From positions 1 through 59,823 of the forward strand of contig JAIOYK010000034.1 of assembly GCA_021741145.1 (NCBI GenBank): a stretch of DNA of 59,823 bases. Direction: 5' to 3'. Position 1 is the stretch's first letter; each line of letters starts with the position of its first letter. Below are positions 44,539 through 52,488 of this stretch, in pieces. This DNA comes from Rhodospirillum sp. (lineage in GTDB: Bacteria; Pseudomonadota; Alphaproteobacteria; Rhodospirillales; Rhodospirillaceae). A program made the translations under genes and the position numbers. The notes beneath the pieces are model-generated. The model was not told the DNA's origin. It saw only the letters and a list, made by a program, of their open reading frames with translations, and searched no databases.

Positions 44539-44782
44539 GGCATCCTGCCCTCCGCGTAGACTGCTGTTATAGTGCTCCATGGAGCTTCATCGCGCAACCG
44601 TTCCATTTGACCCCAAAAAACCGTTTAAAATCAGATAAGTGCCGCGAAGCCCCTAGCCGCTTTCCAACCCAGGACGCGCGAAAGTCCGCGAATCGGTGGG
44701 CCTGTCAAGAAAAAAGATACCTATTGGTCACACCCAATTCAATATCCGAGGTCGGTGGTCGGGGTCATGGGGAGGGGGAAAA

Positions 44783-44857
44783 TGGTGCCGCCGGGGTGAA
44801 TTGAACACCCGACCCCACCCTTACCAAGGGTGTGCTCTACCCCTGAGCTACGGCGGC
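44783..44857 (-). tRNA. tRNA-Thr (anticodon GGT)
   Basis: 75 bases including an encoded CCA. Acceptor GCCGCCG pairs with the 3' strand, D-arm GCTCAGGGGTAGAGC, anticodon stem CACCC/GGGTG with loop TTGGTAA, and T-arm GGGTGTTCAATTCACCC are all complete. Identical in sequence to the copy at 51556-51630 in the same orientation. Reads ACC (and ACT) threonine codons. Confidence 0.97.
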
Positions 44858-45188
44858 AGCCGTTTCTCCATGCCTTGGGTGACCCATGGGCATGGGGGGT
44901 AACCGGTCCACTCGCGCGGAGCGACCGGAAAATGCTGCCCCGAGAGGGCACCTGTTTGACCACTCTGTTTACTGAGTTGTCCGAGTGGCAGGAGCAATTA
45001 AAGGCTCTTGAGACGGATGTCCATAACAAATTTGACCACGAGACGTGATGTGTCCGCCCTTGATAGGACAGCTTAGGGGCTTTGTTAAGCTGCTCCCCGA
45101 TTCAGGATCGCACCGTCCGCGGTCTGCACTGCCGTCTTCCGACCGCGGGGGCACGGGCCACCCCCGCGTCCTATCCTGGAAAAGCCGA
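44858..45188. other. Gap beside tRNA-Thr holding a multi-stem inverted-repeat element
   Basis: 331 bases without a convincing gene; the frame ending at 45048 encodes a short helical segment (TELSEWQEQLKALETDVHNK) that may be a protein remnant. From 45062 to 45175 lies a set of inverted repeats. Outer arms GATAGGAC (45062-45069) and GTCCTATC (45168-45175) enclose AGCTTA/TAAGCT (45070-45091), CGAT/ATCG (45098-45110) and CCGCGGTC/GACCGCGG (45117-45148). A fourth pair CGCGGGGG/CCCCCGCG (45144-45151, 45161-45168) overlaps the third and is mutually exclusive with it. On the minus strand this begins 13 bases after the stop of the dehydrogenase gene. Confidence 0.55.
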
Positions 45189-46076
45189 TCAGACCGCAGG
45201 AACGGTGGGCTTGCCCCAAGCGGTCCACAGCTTGGCGATGGCGGCGTAGTCCTCGCGCCCCAACCCGGCGCCGACGCCCATTTCATAAACGGTGTGGCAA
45301 GCTTGGATGGCGAATAACGGCACCTTCGCCGCCTGGGCCAGGGCCAGGGCGAGTTCCGAATCCTTGCGTGCCGCGGCCAGGGGCATTCCTCCTTCGTAGT
45401 CTCCCTGGCGCACCCGTTTGGCGTACCGGAAGGTCAGGGGCCGGTGCAGCCCCATTTGGGCGTCGGACAGCAGGCCGATCAGGCTATCGATGTTCACGCC
45501 ACTGGCTGTCGCCATGGATCCGGCCTCGGCGACCACCACCATCACCGCATGGGCCACGGCATTGTTGATCACCTTCGCCGCGGCCCCGGTGCCCAGGGGA
45601 CCGAAGTGGACGCGCTTTTCGGTGATCAGGTCCAGGACCGGCGCCGCCTTGGCGATCGCCTCGTCCTCCCCGCCCAGCAGCAAGCTGGCCGATCCATCCT
45701 CCATTTGGCTGACCCCGGCGAGGATCGAGGCATCGATCAGCGCCACCCCCGTCCCTTCCAGGATTCGGGCGGCGCGGACCATGTCCTCCGGGTTCACGGT
45801 GCTGGTCTCAATAACCACGGACCCGGGCCTCAGGTGAGGCACGACCGCTTGAAGCACCGCCAGGGAGGCGGCGGGATGGGGCAAGCAGAGCACCACGAAG
45901 GGACAGTCGGTCACATCAGCGGGGGTGCCGATGACCTGAGCGCCGAAGTCCGCCTCGGCCCGAGCGAGGCTCTCCCGGTCCAAGTCGAAAACGCGGAGGG
46001 CGGCGCCGCGGGCCAGCCGCCGGGCCAGGGGAAAGCCCATATTTCCAAGCCCATAGAGGGCGATGGTCATGCTCAT
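45189..46076 (-). CDS. 3-hydroxyisobutyrate dehydrogenase-like NAD(P)-dependent reductase
   Basis: 295 residues from ATG 46076. N-terminal Rossmann motif IALYGLGNMGFPLARRL; catalytic Lys in GAAAKVINNAVAHA at about 172. The substrate loop reads IDASILAGVSQMEDGSASLL instead of the usual DAPVSGG-A-x-G pattern of 3-hydroxyisobutyrate and tartronate-semialdehyde reductases, so the true substrate may differ. Beta-hydroxyacid dehydrogenases reduce or oxidise 3-hydroxyacids with NAD(P). It is the last gene of the tctC-tctB-tctA-aldehyde dehydrogenase unit (29 bases after it), so it likely works on the acid or aldehyde imported and processed there. Confidence 0.85.
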   Translation of the reverse strand: MSMTIALYGLGNMGFPLARRLARGAALRVFDLDRESLARAEADFGAQVIGTPADVTDCPFVVLCLPHPAASLAVLQAVVPHLRPGSVVIETSTVNPEDMVRAARILEGTGVALIDASILAGVSQMEDGSASLLLGGEDEAIAKAAPVLDLITEKRVHFGPLGTGAAAKVINNAVAHAVMVVVAEAGSMATASGVNIDSLIGLLSDAQMGLHRPLTFRYAKRVRQGDYEGGMPLAAARKDSELALALAQAAKVPLFAIQACHTVYEMGVGAGLGREDYAAIAKLWTAWGKPTVPAV

Positions 46077-46105
46077 CGTTTGTTCTCTCCGATCAGGGGC
46101 GGCGA

Positions 46106-47548
46106 TCACTTGGACACCGGGAAGGGAGCTTCTTGCAACCCAAAGTACATGCTCTTCACCTGGGTGTAGAGGCGCAGGCCGTCCATGCCCTTCTCCCGGC
46201 CAATGCCGCTGGACTTAAATCCACCGAAGGGCGTCGTGGTCACCGATTGCTTGTAGGTATTAATCCAGACCGATCCGGCCTCCAGGGCCCGACCGACGCG
46301 CCAGCCCTTGCGGAAGTCCTCGGTCCAGATGCCGCAGGCCAGACCGAAGGCCGTGCCGTTGGCTTGGTCGATCAAGTCCGCTTCGTCCGCGAAGGGCAAC
46401 GCCACGAGGACCGGGCCGAAGGCTTCCTCCTGGCAGGTCAGGCTATCGGGCCCCAGGCCGTCAATGACGGTGGGCGGATAATAGGCCCCAGAGGCGTAGG
46501 CCGCGCCCTCGGGTCTGGCGCCGCCACAGAGGATCCGTCCGCCTTCGCTCTGGGCGCGGGCGACGAAGGCTTCCACCCGCTCACGGTGGTGGAAGGATGC
46601 CAGGGGTCCCATTTCCACCCCCTCGGCGTCTGGGGCGGCGAGACGAATGGTCCGCGCCCGGGCGACGATGGCGGCAAGCACCTCGTCATAGATGCTGGCC
46701 TCGATGAAGACCCGGGATCCGGCGACGCAGGATTGCCCCGCGGACCCGAAAATACCCGCGATCACCGCGGCCACGGCCAAGTCCCGACGGGCATCGGCGA
46801 AGACCACATGCGGTGACTTGCCGCCCAATTCCAGAGCCACTGGCATGATCTTGCACGCGGCGAGGACCCCGATGGTCCGGCCCGTCTCGGTGCCGCCGGT
46901 GAAGGACACCATGCTCACCCCTGGATGGGACACCAGGGCCGAGCCAATCGCCGCGCCACGGCCCTGGATGACTTGCAACAGGCCCTCGGGCAGGCCCCTG
47001 GCGCGGGCCACGCGCAACAGTTCCGGGGCCAGCAGGGGAGCATCCTCCGACGGCTTCAGGATCACCGCGTTTCCCGCGGCCAGGGCCGGGGCGACCTTGG
47101 TGGCGTCGTTCATCAAGGGCGAGTTCCAGGGGGTGATCGCCACCACCACGCCATGGGGCTCAAGGACGGTCATGGAGACATAGGGGCCGCGGGGAGGTGT
47201 CACCTCGGTCTCCAGGGTCTCGCAGGCCGAAGCGTAGTAGCGGAAGGTTCCGACGGCGTAGTCCACCATGCCCCGGCATTCGGACAGGGGCTTGCCGTTG
47301 TCGCGCATCTGCTTGCGAGCCAAATCCTCTTTCTCGGCCTCCAGACCGTCGGCGATGGCGCGCAGGACCTCGGCCCGCTTATGGGGCATCAGATCCTTCC
47401 AACCGCTGGTCCGATACGCGGTCCAGGCGGCGGCGACGATGGCATCCAGGTCCGCTGGACTGGTTTCCGGAACCCGTCCGGCCTCGGAGCCGTCGGCGGG
47501 ATTGATGCTGACGATCTCGGCGGGAGCCTTGATGTTCGGGCTGCTCAT
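46106..47548 (-). CDS. NAD(P)-dependent aldehyde dehydrogenase
   Basis: 480 residues from ATG 47548 (GAGGAAAC seven bases upstream). Catalytic Cys in SAGQSCVAGSRVF, general-base Glu in ALELGGKSPHVVF, oxyanion Asn in TPWNSPLMNDATK and cofactor Lys in ILKPSEDAP are all present. Family members oxidise aldehydes to acids; this one resembles the broad betaine/5-carboxymethyl-2-hydroxymuconate semialdehyde-type enzymes, with no substrate fixed by sequence. Downstream of tctA by 27 bases and upstream of the HIBADH-like gene. Confidence 0.92.
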   Translation of the reverse strand: MSSPNIKAPAEIVSINPADGSEAGRVPETSPADLDAIVAAAWTAYRTSGWKDLMPHKRAEVLRAIADGLEAEKEDLARKQMRDNGKPLSECRGMVDYAVGTFRYYASACETLETEVTPPRGPYVSMTVLEPHGVVVAITPWNSPLMNDATKVAPALAAGNAVILKPSEDAPLLAPELLRVARARGLPEGLLQVIQGRGAAIGSALVSHPGVSMVSFTGGTETGRTIGVLAACKIMPVALELGGKSPHVVFADARRDLAVAAVIAGIFGSAGQSCVAGSRVFIEASIYDEVLAAIVARARTIRLAAPDAEGVEMGPLASFHHRERVEAFVARAQSEGGRILCGGARPEGAAYASGAYYPPTVIDGLGPDSLTCQEEAFGPVLVALPFADEADLIDQANGTAFGLACGIWTEDFRKGWRVGRALEAGSVWINTYKQSVTTTPFGGFKSSGIGREKGMDGLRLYTQVKSMYFGLQEAPFPVSK

Positions 47549-47575
47549 GGGTGTTTCCTCGATCACGGAAGAGAA

Positions 47576-49060
47576 TTAGACAGTCCGCCGGATGACCCGG
47601 TACAGGTGGCGCCCCGGGGGCACCAGAAGAACCGCGGTCACGGCCAGGGCGAGGACGATGGAGACGGGAGAAGACACGAAGCCCGCCGGGTCGCCCCGGG
47701 TGATCAACATGCCTTGTCGGAAGCTGCTCTCGGCCAAGGGGCCGAGAATGGCGCCCAGGACGATGGGGGCCATGGGATAGCCCGAGCGTGACAGGCCATA
47801 GGCCAGGGTTCCGAAAACCAGCATCAACCAAACATCGGTCATGTTGTTGGACGCCGCGTAGGTCCCGATGGAGCAGACAACCAGGATCATCGGCGCGAGC
47901 AGGGCCCCGGGGATGCGTTGGATCTGGGCGAAAGCCTTCGCGCCGGCGAATCCGAAGGCCAGCATCAGGAAGGCGGTCAGCAGCATCTGCCACATGAAGC
48001 CGTAAACCACGTCGCCGTGTTCGGAAAACAGGGCGGGTCCCGGGTTCAGCCCCTGAATCAGCATGGCTCCCATCATCAGCGCCGCGACGGAGTTCCCGGG
48101 CACGCCCAGGGCCAAGGTAGGAATGAAGGACGCGGCGTTATCGGCGTTGTTGGCGCATTCCGACGCGGCGATTCCTCGGGGATCTCCCTTGCCGAAGAGG
48201 CTGGGATCACGGGCGGCGCGGCGTTCCTCGGAATAACCGAGGATCCCGGCCAGGTTTCCCCCGGCTCCGGGCATGACACCCACGACCACGCCGATCACTC
48301 CAGAGCGGATCCAGGTCTTGACCAATCCGCGCAGATCGGCGAGGCGGATCCCCGCGCCGCTCAACGTGCTCCGCCTGTCGCCCACGCCGGAGTCCGGAAC
48401 CAGCATGGACAAGGCGGGTGGCACGGCGAATAGGCCCGTCATCAGAACGGCGATGTTGATTCCACCGGATAGGTCACGGATCCCGAAAACCAGACGCTCG
48501 GCGCCGGTGATCATGTCCATACCGATGATGCCCACGGCGATGCCGATCAGGGCGGCGGCCAGCCCCTTGGCCGGAGCGCTGGCCAGCAACAGGGACACGC
48601 TGGCCATACCGAAGATCGCCACCCAGAAGTATTCCACGGGTCCGAAACGCAGGGCGAAGGACACCAGTGGCGGCGCCAGCAACATCAGAGCCAGGGCGCT
48701 GATGATCGATCCGGCGGCGGAGGAGACCAGGGCGACATGCATGGCGAACTTCGCCCGTCCGGAGCGGGCCAGGGGATAGCCATCGAAGGTGGTCGCCACC
48801 GCCGAGGGGGTCCCGGGAATACGCATCAAAATGGCGGGGATGGCGCCCCCATACATGGATCCATTGTAGATCCCGGCCATCATCCCCAGGGAAATCAGAG
48901 GCGACATGGCATAGGTGAAGGGCAACAACAGGGCCATGGCCAGGGTCGCGGTCAGGCCGGGAATGGCCCCGACCACGATCCCCATGGCCGTTCCCGCCGC
49001 CATGGCCAGGACACTGCCCAGGCTCAGGGCGTCGGGGAGGCCCCCGAGGACATCGAGCAT
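47576..49060 (-). CDS. tctA: Tripartite tricarboxylate transporter large membrane subunit
   Basis: 494 residues. Ten or more transmembrane helices. The conserved blocks GIVVGAIPGLTATLAMALLL, YNGSMYGGAIPAILMRIPG and the paired GVVVGVMPGAGGNLAG and ASECANNADNAASFIPTLAL identify TctA, the permease that with TctB and TctC uses a cation gradient to import carboxylates. The start at 49060 overlaps the tctB stop by one base (TGATG), with GGAGA seven bases upstream. The imported compound cannot be read from this subunit. Confidence 0.95.
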   Translation of the reverse strand: MLDVLGGLPDALSLGSVLAMAAGTAMGIVVGAIPGLTATLAMALLLPFTYAMSPLISLGMMAGIYNGSMYGGAIPAILMRIPGTPSAVATTFDGYPLARSGRAKFAMHVALVSSAAGSIISALALMLLAPPLVSFALRFGPVEYFWVAIFGMASVSLLLASAPAKGLAAALIGIAVGIIGMDMITGAERLVFGIRDLSGGINIAVLMTGLFAVPPALSMLVPDSGVGDRRSTLSGAGIRLADLRGLVKTWIRSGVIGVVVGVMPGAGGNLAGILGYSEERRAARDPSLFGKGDPRGIAASECANNADNAASFIPTLALGVPGNSVAALMMGAMLIQGLNPGPALFSEHGDVVYGFMWQMLLTAFLMLAFGFAGAKAFAQIQRIPGALLAPMILVVCSIGTYAASNNMTDVWLMLVFGTLAYGLSRSGYPMAPIVLGAILGPLAESSFRQGMLITRGDPAGFVSSPVSIVLALAVTAVLLVPPGRHLYRVIRRTV

Positions 49061-49515
49061 CAGATTTCTCCGAGAATCAGTTCCGGGGGAAAGGGTTGGG
49101 CGAAGACCAACCGGAAAACGACGAAGGCCAGCAGGACGAAGCCCGCGGAAGCGGCGACCAGCCAGGATCGCCGCCGCTCCCCCCCGACCAGGGCCATGGC
49201 GGGCAGGAACCACAGGGCCGAAGTCAGGAAACCGGCCAAGACGGTACTCCCCACATAGGCGCCCAACAGGGCCAGCCCGATCATGCCCTGAACCAGGGGA
49301 GCCTCCACCGTCGGCGCGGAAACCGAGCGAAGGGTCGCGATGGCGCTGATCACCGAGAACAGGATCAACCCCAGGCCAACGGCCCCGGGAAAGGTCGCGC
49401 TGTCGGAAGACAGGGACGCGGTCTCCCAAAGGATGACCGCGCCACCCAGGGCGACCAGGGCATGGACGAGGAGGCGCTCGGGCCTCCCCACCACGGTCCG
49501 GGTCAGTTCGCTCAT
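49060..49515 (-). CDS. tctB: Tripartite tricarboxylate transporter small membrane subunit
   Basis: 151 residues, four transmembrane segments (LVHALVALGGAVILWETASL; GAVGLGLILFSVISAIATL; MIGLALLGAYVGSTVLAGFL; WLVAASAGFVLLAFVVFRLV). TctB family by length, topology and position between tctC and tctA. The start overlaps the tctC stop (ATGA). Its exact part in transport is not known for the family; it is required for activity. Confidence 0.88.
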   Translation of the reverse strand: MSELTRTVVGRPERLLVHALVALGGAVILWETASLSSDSATFPGAVGLGLILFSVISAIATLRSVSAPTVEAPLVQGMIGLALLGAYVGSTVLAGFLTSALWFLPAMALVGGERRRSWLVAASAGFVLLAFVVFRLVFAQPFPPELILGEI

Positions 49516-50459
49516 TGCCAGGGCGCCTTGTCCCACATGGCCTTGTAATCGACCGCGAGGCTCTTCACATGAGCCTGGAACTGGTCGGTCGGCAGGTATT
49601 TAACCTCGGTAAAAAGCTCGGCGTTGCGGCTGTGGAAGGCCGGATCCTGGGCGACGCTCTCGATGGCTTTGGCCAGCTTCTCGACGATGGCCGGGTCGAC
49701 CCCCTTGGGCAGGCCGATACCGCGCTCCGACAACATCCGCACGTTATACCCCAGGGACATGACCGTCGGCACGTCGGGAGCGAATTCGGACGGCGTATCG
49801 CCGAACTGGGCCAGGACTCGGACCAGTCCTTCCTTGGCCGAGGGCAGAGCCTCGCCCAGGTTCAGGGCGGCCGCGGAGATATGGCCGCCGATCAGCGCGG
49901 TCCGGGCCGGGCCAGCCCCGGCGAAGGGAACATGGGTCAGGTCGATCCCCGCCGCATCGGCCAGATAACGCGTGGCCAGGTGGTCATCGGTGCCCACGCC
50001 GGTCGTGCCGACGGTGACGGCGCCAGGGTTTTCCTTGGCGAAGGCAATCAGGTCGGCAAGGGTCTGGAAGGGGCTGTCCGCGGGGACGGAAATGGCCGAG
50101 GGGTCGCGGACGAGGTCGGCCACCGGGATAAAGTCATCGGCGGTGAAGGACGCTTGGCGGGTGATGGGAATGGTCAGCATGGGCGGCAGGTTGAGAATGC
50201 CGATGGTATAGCCATCGGCCGGAGCCTGGGCGAGGGCGGCGTGACCGGTTTCGCCCCCGGCGCCCGGACGGTTGACCACGATGACCTCCTGCCCCAGAGC
50301 CTTTTCCAGTAGGGGCTGGATGGTGCGCGCGGTGACATCGGTGCCGCCGCCCGCGGAATAGGCGACGATCATGCTGATGGGCTTTTCCGGCCATTCGGCG
50401 TAAGCGGGCACCGTCCCCAGGGCGAGAAGGGCGAGAAAGGCCGTGGCTATCTTGAGCAT
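49512..50459 (-). CDS. tctC: Tripartite tricarboxylate transporter substrate-binding protein
   Basis: 315 residues from ATG 50459, with GGAGG seven bases upstream. Signal peptide MLKIATAFLALLALGTVPA, cleaved after AYA. The mature protein begins EWPEKPISMIVAYSAGGGTD, the invariant start of Bug/TctC binding proteins, and has VVNRPGAGGETGHAALAQAP and a conserved Asp (GTDDHLATRYLA) in the binding site. It captures a carboxylate in the periplasm and hands it to TctA-TctB. First gene of the operon; divergent from the GntR regulator across 172 bases. Confidence 0.95.
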   Translation of the reverse strand: MLKIATAFLALLALGTVPAYAEWPEKPISMIVAYSAGGGTDVTARTIQPLLEKALGQEVIVVNRPGAGGETGHAALAQAPADGYTIGILNLPPMLTIPITRQASFTADDFIPVADLVRDPSAISVPADSPFQTLADLIAFAKENPGAVTVGTTGVGTDDHLATRYLADAAGIDLTHVPFAGAGPARTALIGGHISAAALNLGEALPSAKEGLVRVLAQFGDTPSEFAPDVPTVMSLGYNVRMLSERGIGLPKGVDPAIVEKLAKAIESVAQDPAFHSRNAELFTEVKYLPTDQFQAHVKSLAVDYKAMWDKAPWQ

Positions 50460-50604
50460 CCGTATTCCTCCATATTCACAGATCTTGTTCATACGGGCCT
50501 TGGGACAGCCCGCTAACGCCAGCTAACGCGCTGATGGGAAAGGACGCAAGCTGATCAAGGGCGGGGGTTGCGCCACCGTTGGCGGCGCTGATATCATGAA
50601 TATT

Positions 50605-50616
50605 ATTATCGATAAT
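50605..50616. promoter_or_regulatory. Candidate GntR operator
   Basis: ATTATCGATAAT is a perfect 12-base palindrome in an AT-rich stretch between the divergent tctC and gntR starts, 15 bases before the regulator's ATG. FCD-type GntR proteins bind short palindromes as dimers and often control adjacent transporter genes, so this is the best local candidate for the operator. Confidence 0.5.
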
Positions 50617-50631
50617 CTTTGAAAGCGTCCG

Positions 50632-51303
50632 ATGGCCCACGGATATTCAACGAAAGAAGCGGTCGCCGCGGTGGTCGCCTCCCTTGAGCAGCGCATCATT
50701 TTCGGTGACCTGCTGCCTAAGCAACGCCTGTACGAGGATGAGTTCATCCTGCGCTATGACACCAAGCGTCATGTGATCCGTGCCGCCTTGCAGGAATTGG
50801 AACGGCGGGGGATCGTCGAACGGTTGCCGAATCGGGGGGCCATCGTGCGGTTCTACTCCCGCGACGAGGTCGCCGACCTTTACGTGGTTCGGGCGATCCT
50901 GCACGAGGCCGCGGCGCGGTTGGTCCGCCTGCCCGCGGATCCGTCCTGGCTGGCGGCCCTAGGGGCGGCGCGAGACGTCCATGCCGAGGCGGTGCGGCGC
51001 CGGGACCTGGCGGAGGTCTTCCGCTCCAACACGGCCTTTCACCAGAAACTGTTCGAGGGCACGGGAAACATGGCGTTGGTCGAGACCATTGAACAGTCCA
51101 ATGCCCGCACCCACGGAATCCGCTCTCATGGTCTGGGGGTCCACCAGCTTCTGGAACGGGCGCGCGAGGAACACCAGGCGATGGTGGCCGCGGTGGAGCG
51201 CGGCGACCTCGAAGCCCTGGCCCGCCTTTGTGTCGAGCACATGTCCCCGGCCCGACGCTTCTACGAGGAAAAATATTGCGGCCCGATTCAATGGAGCGCG
51301 TAA
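50632..51303 (+). CDS. GntR-family regulator with FCD effector domain
   Basis: 223 residues from ATG 50632. N-terminal winged helix (about 10-75) with VVASLEQRIIFGDLLPKQRL and VIRAALQELERRGIVERLPN; C-terminal FCD domain (about 80-210) with AILHEAAARLVRLP, FHQKLFEGTGN and EEHQAMVAAVERGDLEALAR, whose His residues form the metal or carboxylate pocket. FCD regulators usually repress catabolic genes and release DNA on binding a carboxylate. It is divergent from tctC, so it very likely controls the tct-aldehyde dehydrogenase operon. Confidence 0.92.
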   Translation: MAHGYSTKEAVAAVVASLEQRIIFGDLLPKQRLYEDEFILRYDTKRHVIRAALQELERRGIVERLPNRGAIVRFYSRDEVADLYVVRAILHEAAARLVRLPADPSWLAALGAARDVHAEAVRRRDLAEVFRSNTAFHQKLFEGTGNMALVETIEQSNARTHGIRSHGLGVHQLLERAREEHQAMVAAVERGDLEALARLCVEHMSPARRFYEEKYCGPIQWSA

Positions 51304-51555
51304 GCCGGAGCCACCAAAAGGGTGACGAAGATCAGCCGGAACAGCAATACCGCCGCGGATGATCCGAATTGATGGGGAAGCAGGGATGATGGGAAACAGG
51401 GATAAAGACTGTTGGACGCGAACCCGCCAAACCCATCGAAATGGGGTGGGTTAGGGAACGGGGGAAACAAATCCGGCCTTGAAACCGGAGGGCTTTCACC
51501 GCCTACTCGAACACACCCCCATGGCCCCGGGCGTGTCTTCCGTCAAAAGGGAAAA

Positions 51556-51630
51556 TGGTGCCGCCGGGGTGAATTGAACACCCGACCCCACCCTTACCAA
51601 GGGTGTGCTCTACCCCTGAGCTACGGCGGC
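51556..51630 (-). tRNA. tRNA-Thr (anticodon GGT), second copy
   Basis: Identical over all 75 bases to the tRNA-Thr at 44783-44857, also on the minus strand and with encoded CCA. Identity extends seven bases beyond the CCA end (an 82-base direct repeat). The two copies enclose the tct operon and its regulator. Confidence 0.97.
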
Positions 51631-51785
51631 GCCAGAACCAGAGGAGCCATCGCACGGTCCGTACCGCGTTCCGACCCCCCCTTGGGAGCGGCGGAAAGTG
51701 CCATAGGGTCGTTGGAGATGCAAGCGAAGTTTTACATCGGTGCTTTTCCCTTGAAAACCGCGGGGAAGAGCGGGAAATTCCATCC

Positions 51786-51965
51786 ATGATCACCGAAGAT
51801 GACACCAAAAAATCACCGCTGCCCACCCGGTCGGACGACCGTCTCGACCGGGAGGCCCAAGCCCTGCGCGACAACCTGCGCCGCCGCAAGGAACAGGCCC
51901 GGGCACGAAGCCAACAGGCCCCACCCTCGCGCCCCATCCAAGGGACGGAAGAGAAGGACACCTGA
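51786..51965 (+). CDS. Small charged protein of unknown function
   Basis: 59 residues from ATG 51786: ITEDDTKKSPLPTRSDDRLD, then ALRDNLRRRKEQARARSQQ and a short acidic end. Highly charged, helical in the middle, with no Cys, membrane or signal sequence. Small proteins of this type occur next to tRNA genes in Rhodospirillales but I cannot name a family. The ribosome binding site is weak (GGGAAA). It lies between tRNA-Thr and the first tRNA-Asp promoter. Confidence 0.5.
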   Translation: MITEDDTKKSPLPTRSDDRLDREAQALRDNLRRRKEQARARSQQAPPSRPIQGTEEKDT

Positions 51966-52014
51966 GCGATCCCCTTGAAAACGGCGAAAACGTCATCAAA
52001 CGGAAAAATGCCCC

Positions 52015-52043
52015 TTGCGCCCCCCCGAGTTGGCTGGTAGAAA
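52015..52043 (+). promoter_or_regulatory. Promoter of first tRNA-Asp gene
   Basis: TTGCGC, 17 bases, TAGAAA; the predicted start falls about ten bases before the tRNA 5' end at 52062. The same hexamers with the same 17-base spacing occur before the second copy, although the spacers differ in sequence, which supports the call. Confidence 0.75.
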
Positions 52044-52061
52044 CCGCGTCCTCGGTCGGAT

Positions 52062-52138
52062 GCGGGTGTAGCTCAGTTGGTTAGAGCGCTGGCCTGTCAC
52101 GCCAGAGGTCGCGAGTTCAAGTCTCGTCACTCGCGCCA
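52062..52138 (+). tRNA. tRNA-Asp (anticodon GTC)
   Basis: 77 bases with encoded CCA. Acceptor GCGGGTG pairs with CACTCGC (one G-U), D-arm GCTCAGTTGGTTAGAGC, anticodon stem CTGGC/GCCAG with loop CTGTCAC, T-arm GCGAGTTCAAGTCTCGT. Identical to the copy at 52366. Confidence 0.97.
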
Positions 52139-52150
52139 TCCGAACCGAAA

Positions 52151-52195
52151 ACAAGGCCTCCCTCCGGGGAGGCCTTGTTTCGTTTTGTTTTGATC
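52151..52195 (+). terminator. Terminator of first tRNA-Asp gene
   Basis: A perfect 12-bp stem ACAAGGCCTCCC / GGGAGGCCTTGT with a four-base loop, followed by the U-rich TTCGTTTTGTTTTG. Starts 12 bases after the tRNA CCA end. Confidence 0.9.
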
Positions 52196-52318
52196 TCACC
52201 TTTGATCTCGCCGTGGGCCGCTTCTCGGACCCCTCCGGTTACGACACACGCCTCCGGCGGGATGGGGCGGACTTTGATCTCAATCGCCTTTTTCTTCACG
52301 AAAACACATCAAAGGCCC

Positions 52319-52347
52319 TTGCGCCCCAGAAACTTCGCTGGTAGAAA
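52319..52347 (+). promoter_or_regulatory. Promoter of second tRNA-Asp gene
   Basis: TTGCGC, 17 bases, TAGAAA, the same layout as at 52015-52043, with the tRNA 5' end 19 bases after the -10 hexamer in both cases. Confidence 0.75.
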
Positions 52348-52365
52348 CCGCGTCCTCGGTCGGAT

Positions 52366-52442
52366 GCGGGTGTAGCTCAGTTGGTTAGAGCGCTGGCCTG
52401 TCACGCCAGAGGTCGCGAGTTCAAGTCTCGTCACTCGCGCCA
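52366..52442 (+). tRNA. tRNA-Asp (anticodon GTC), second copy
   Basis: Identical to the tRNA at 52062-52138; start-to-start distance 304 bases. The preceding 27 bases (from CTGGTAGAAACCGCG) and the following stem-loop are also duplicated, so promoter end, gene and terminator form the copied unit. Confidence 0.97.
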
Positions 52443-52455
52443 TCCGAACCGAAAC

Positions 52456-52488
52456 AAGGCCTCCCGCCGGGGAGGCCTTTTTCGTTTC
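52456..52488. terminator. Terminator shared by second tRNA-Asp and the hybrid kinase gene
   Basis: Ten-base stem AAGGCCTCCC / GGGAGGCCTT with loop GCCG, followed by TTTCGTTT on the plus strand. The hybrid histidine kinase gene ends at the next base on the minus strand, so it can stop transcripts from both sides. Confidence 0.85.

Noticed and set aside
44958-45030. tRNA-Ser-like segment (TCCGAGTGGC, CTTGAGA)
   Set aside because: D-arm-like and loop-like motifs occur in order, but the anticodon stem does not pair and no acceptor stem is found.
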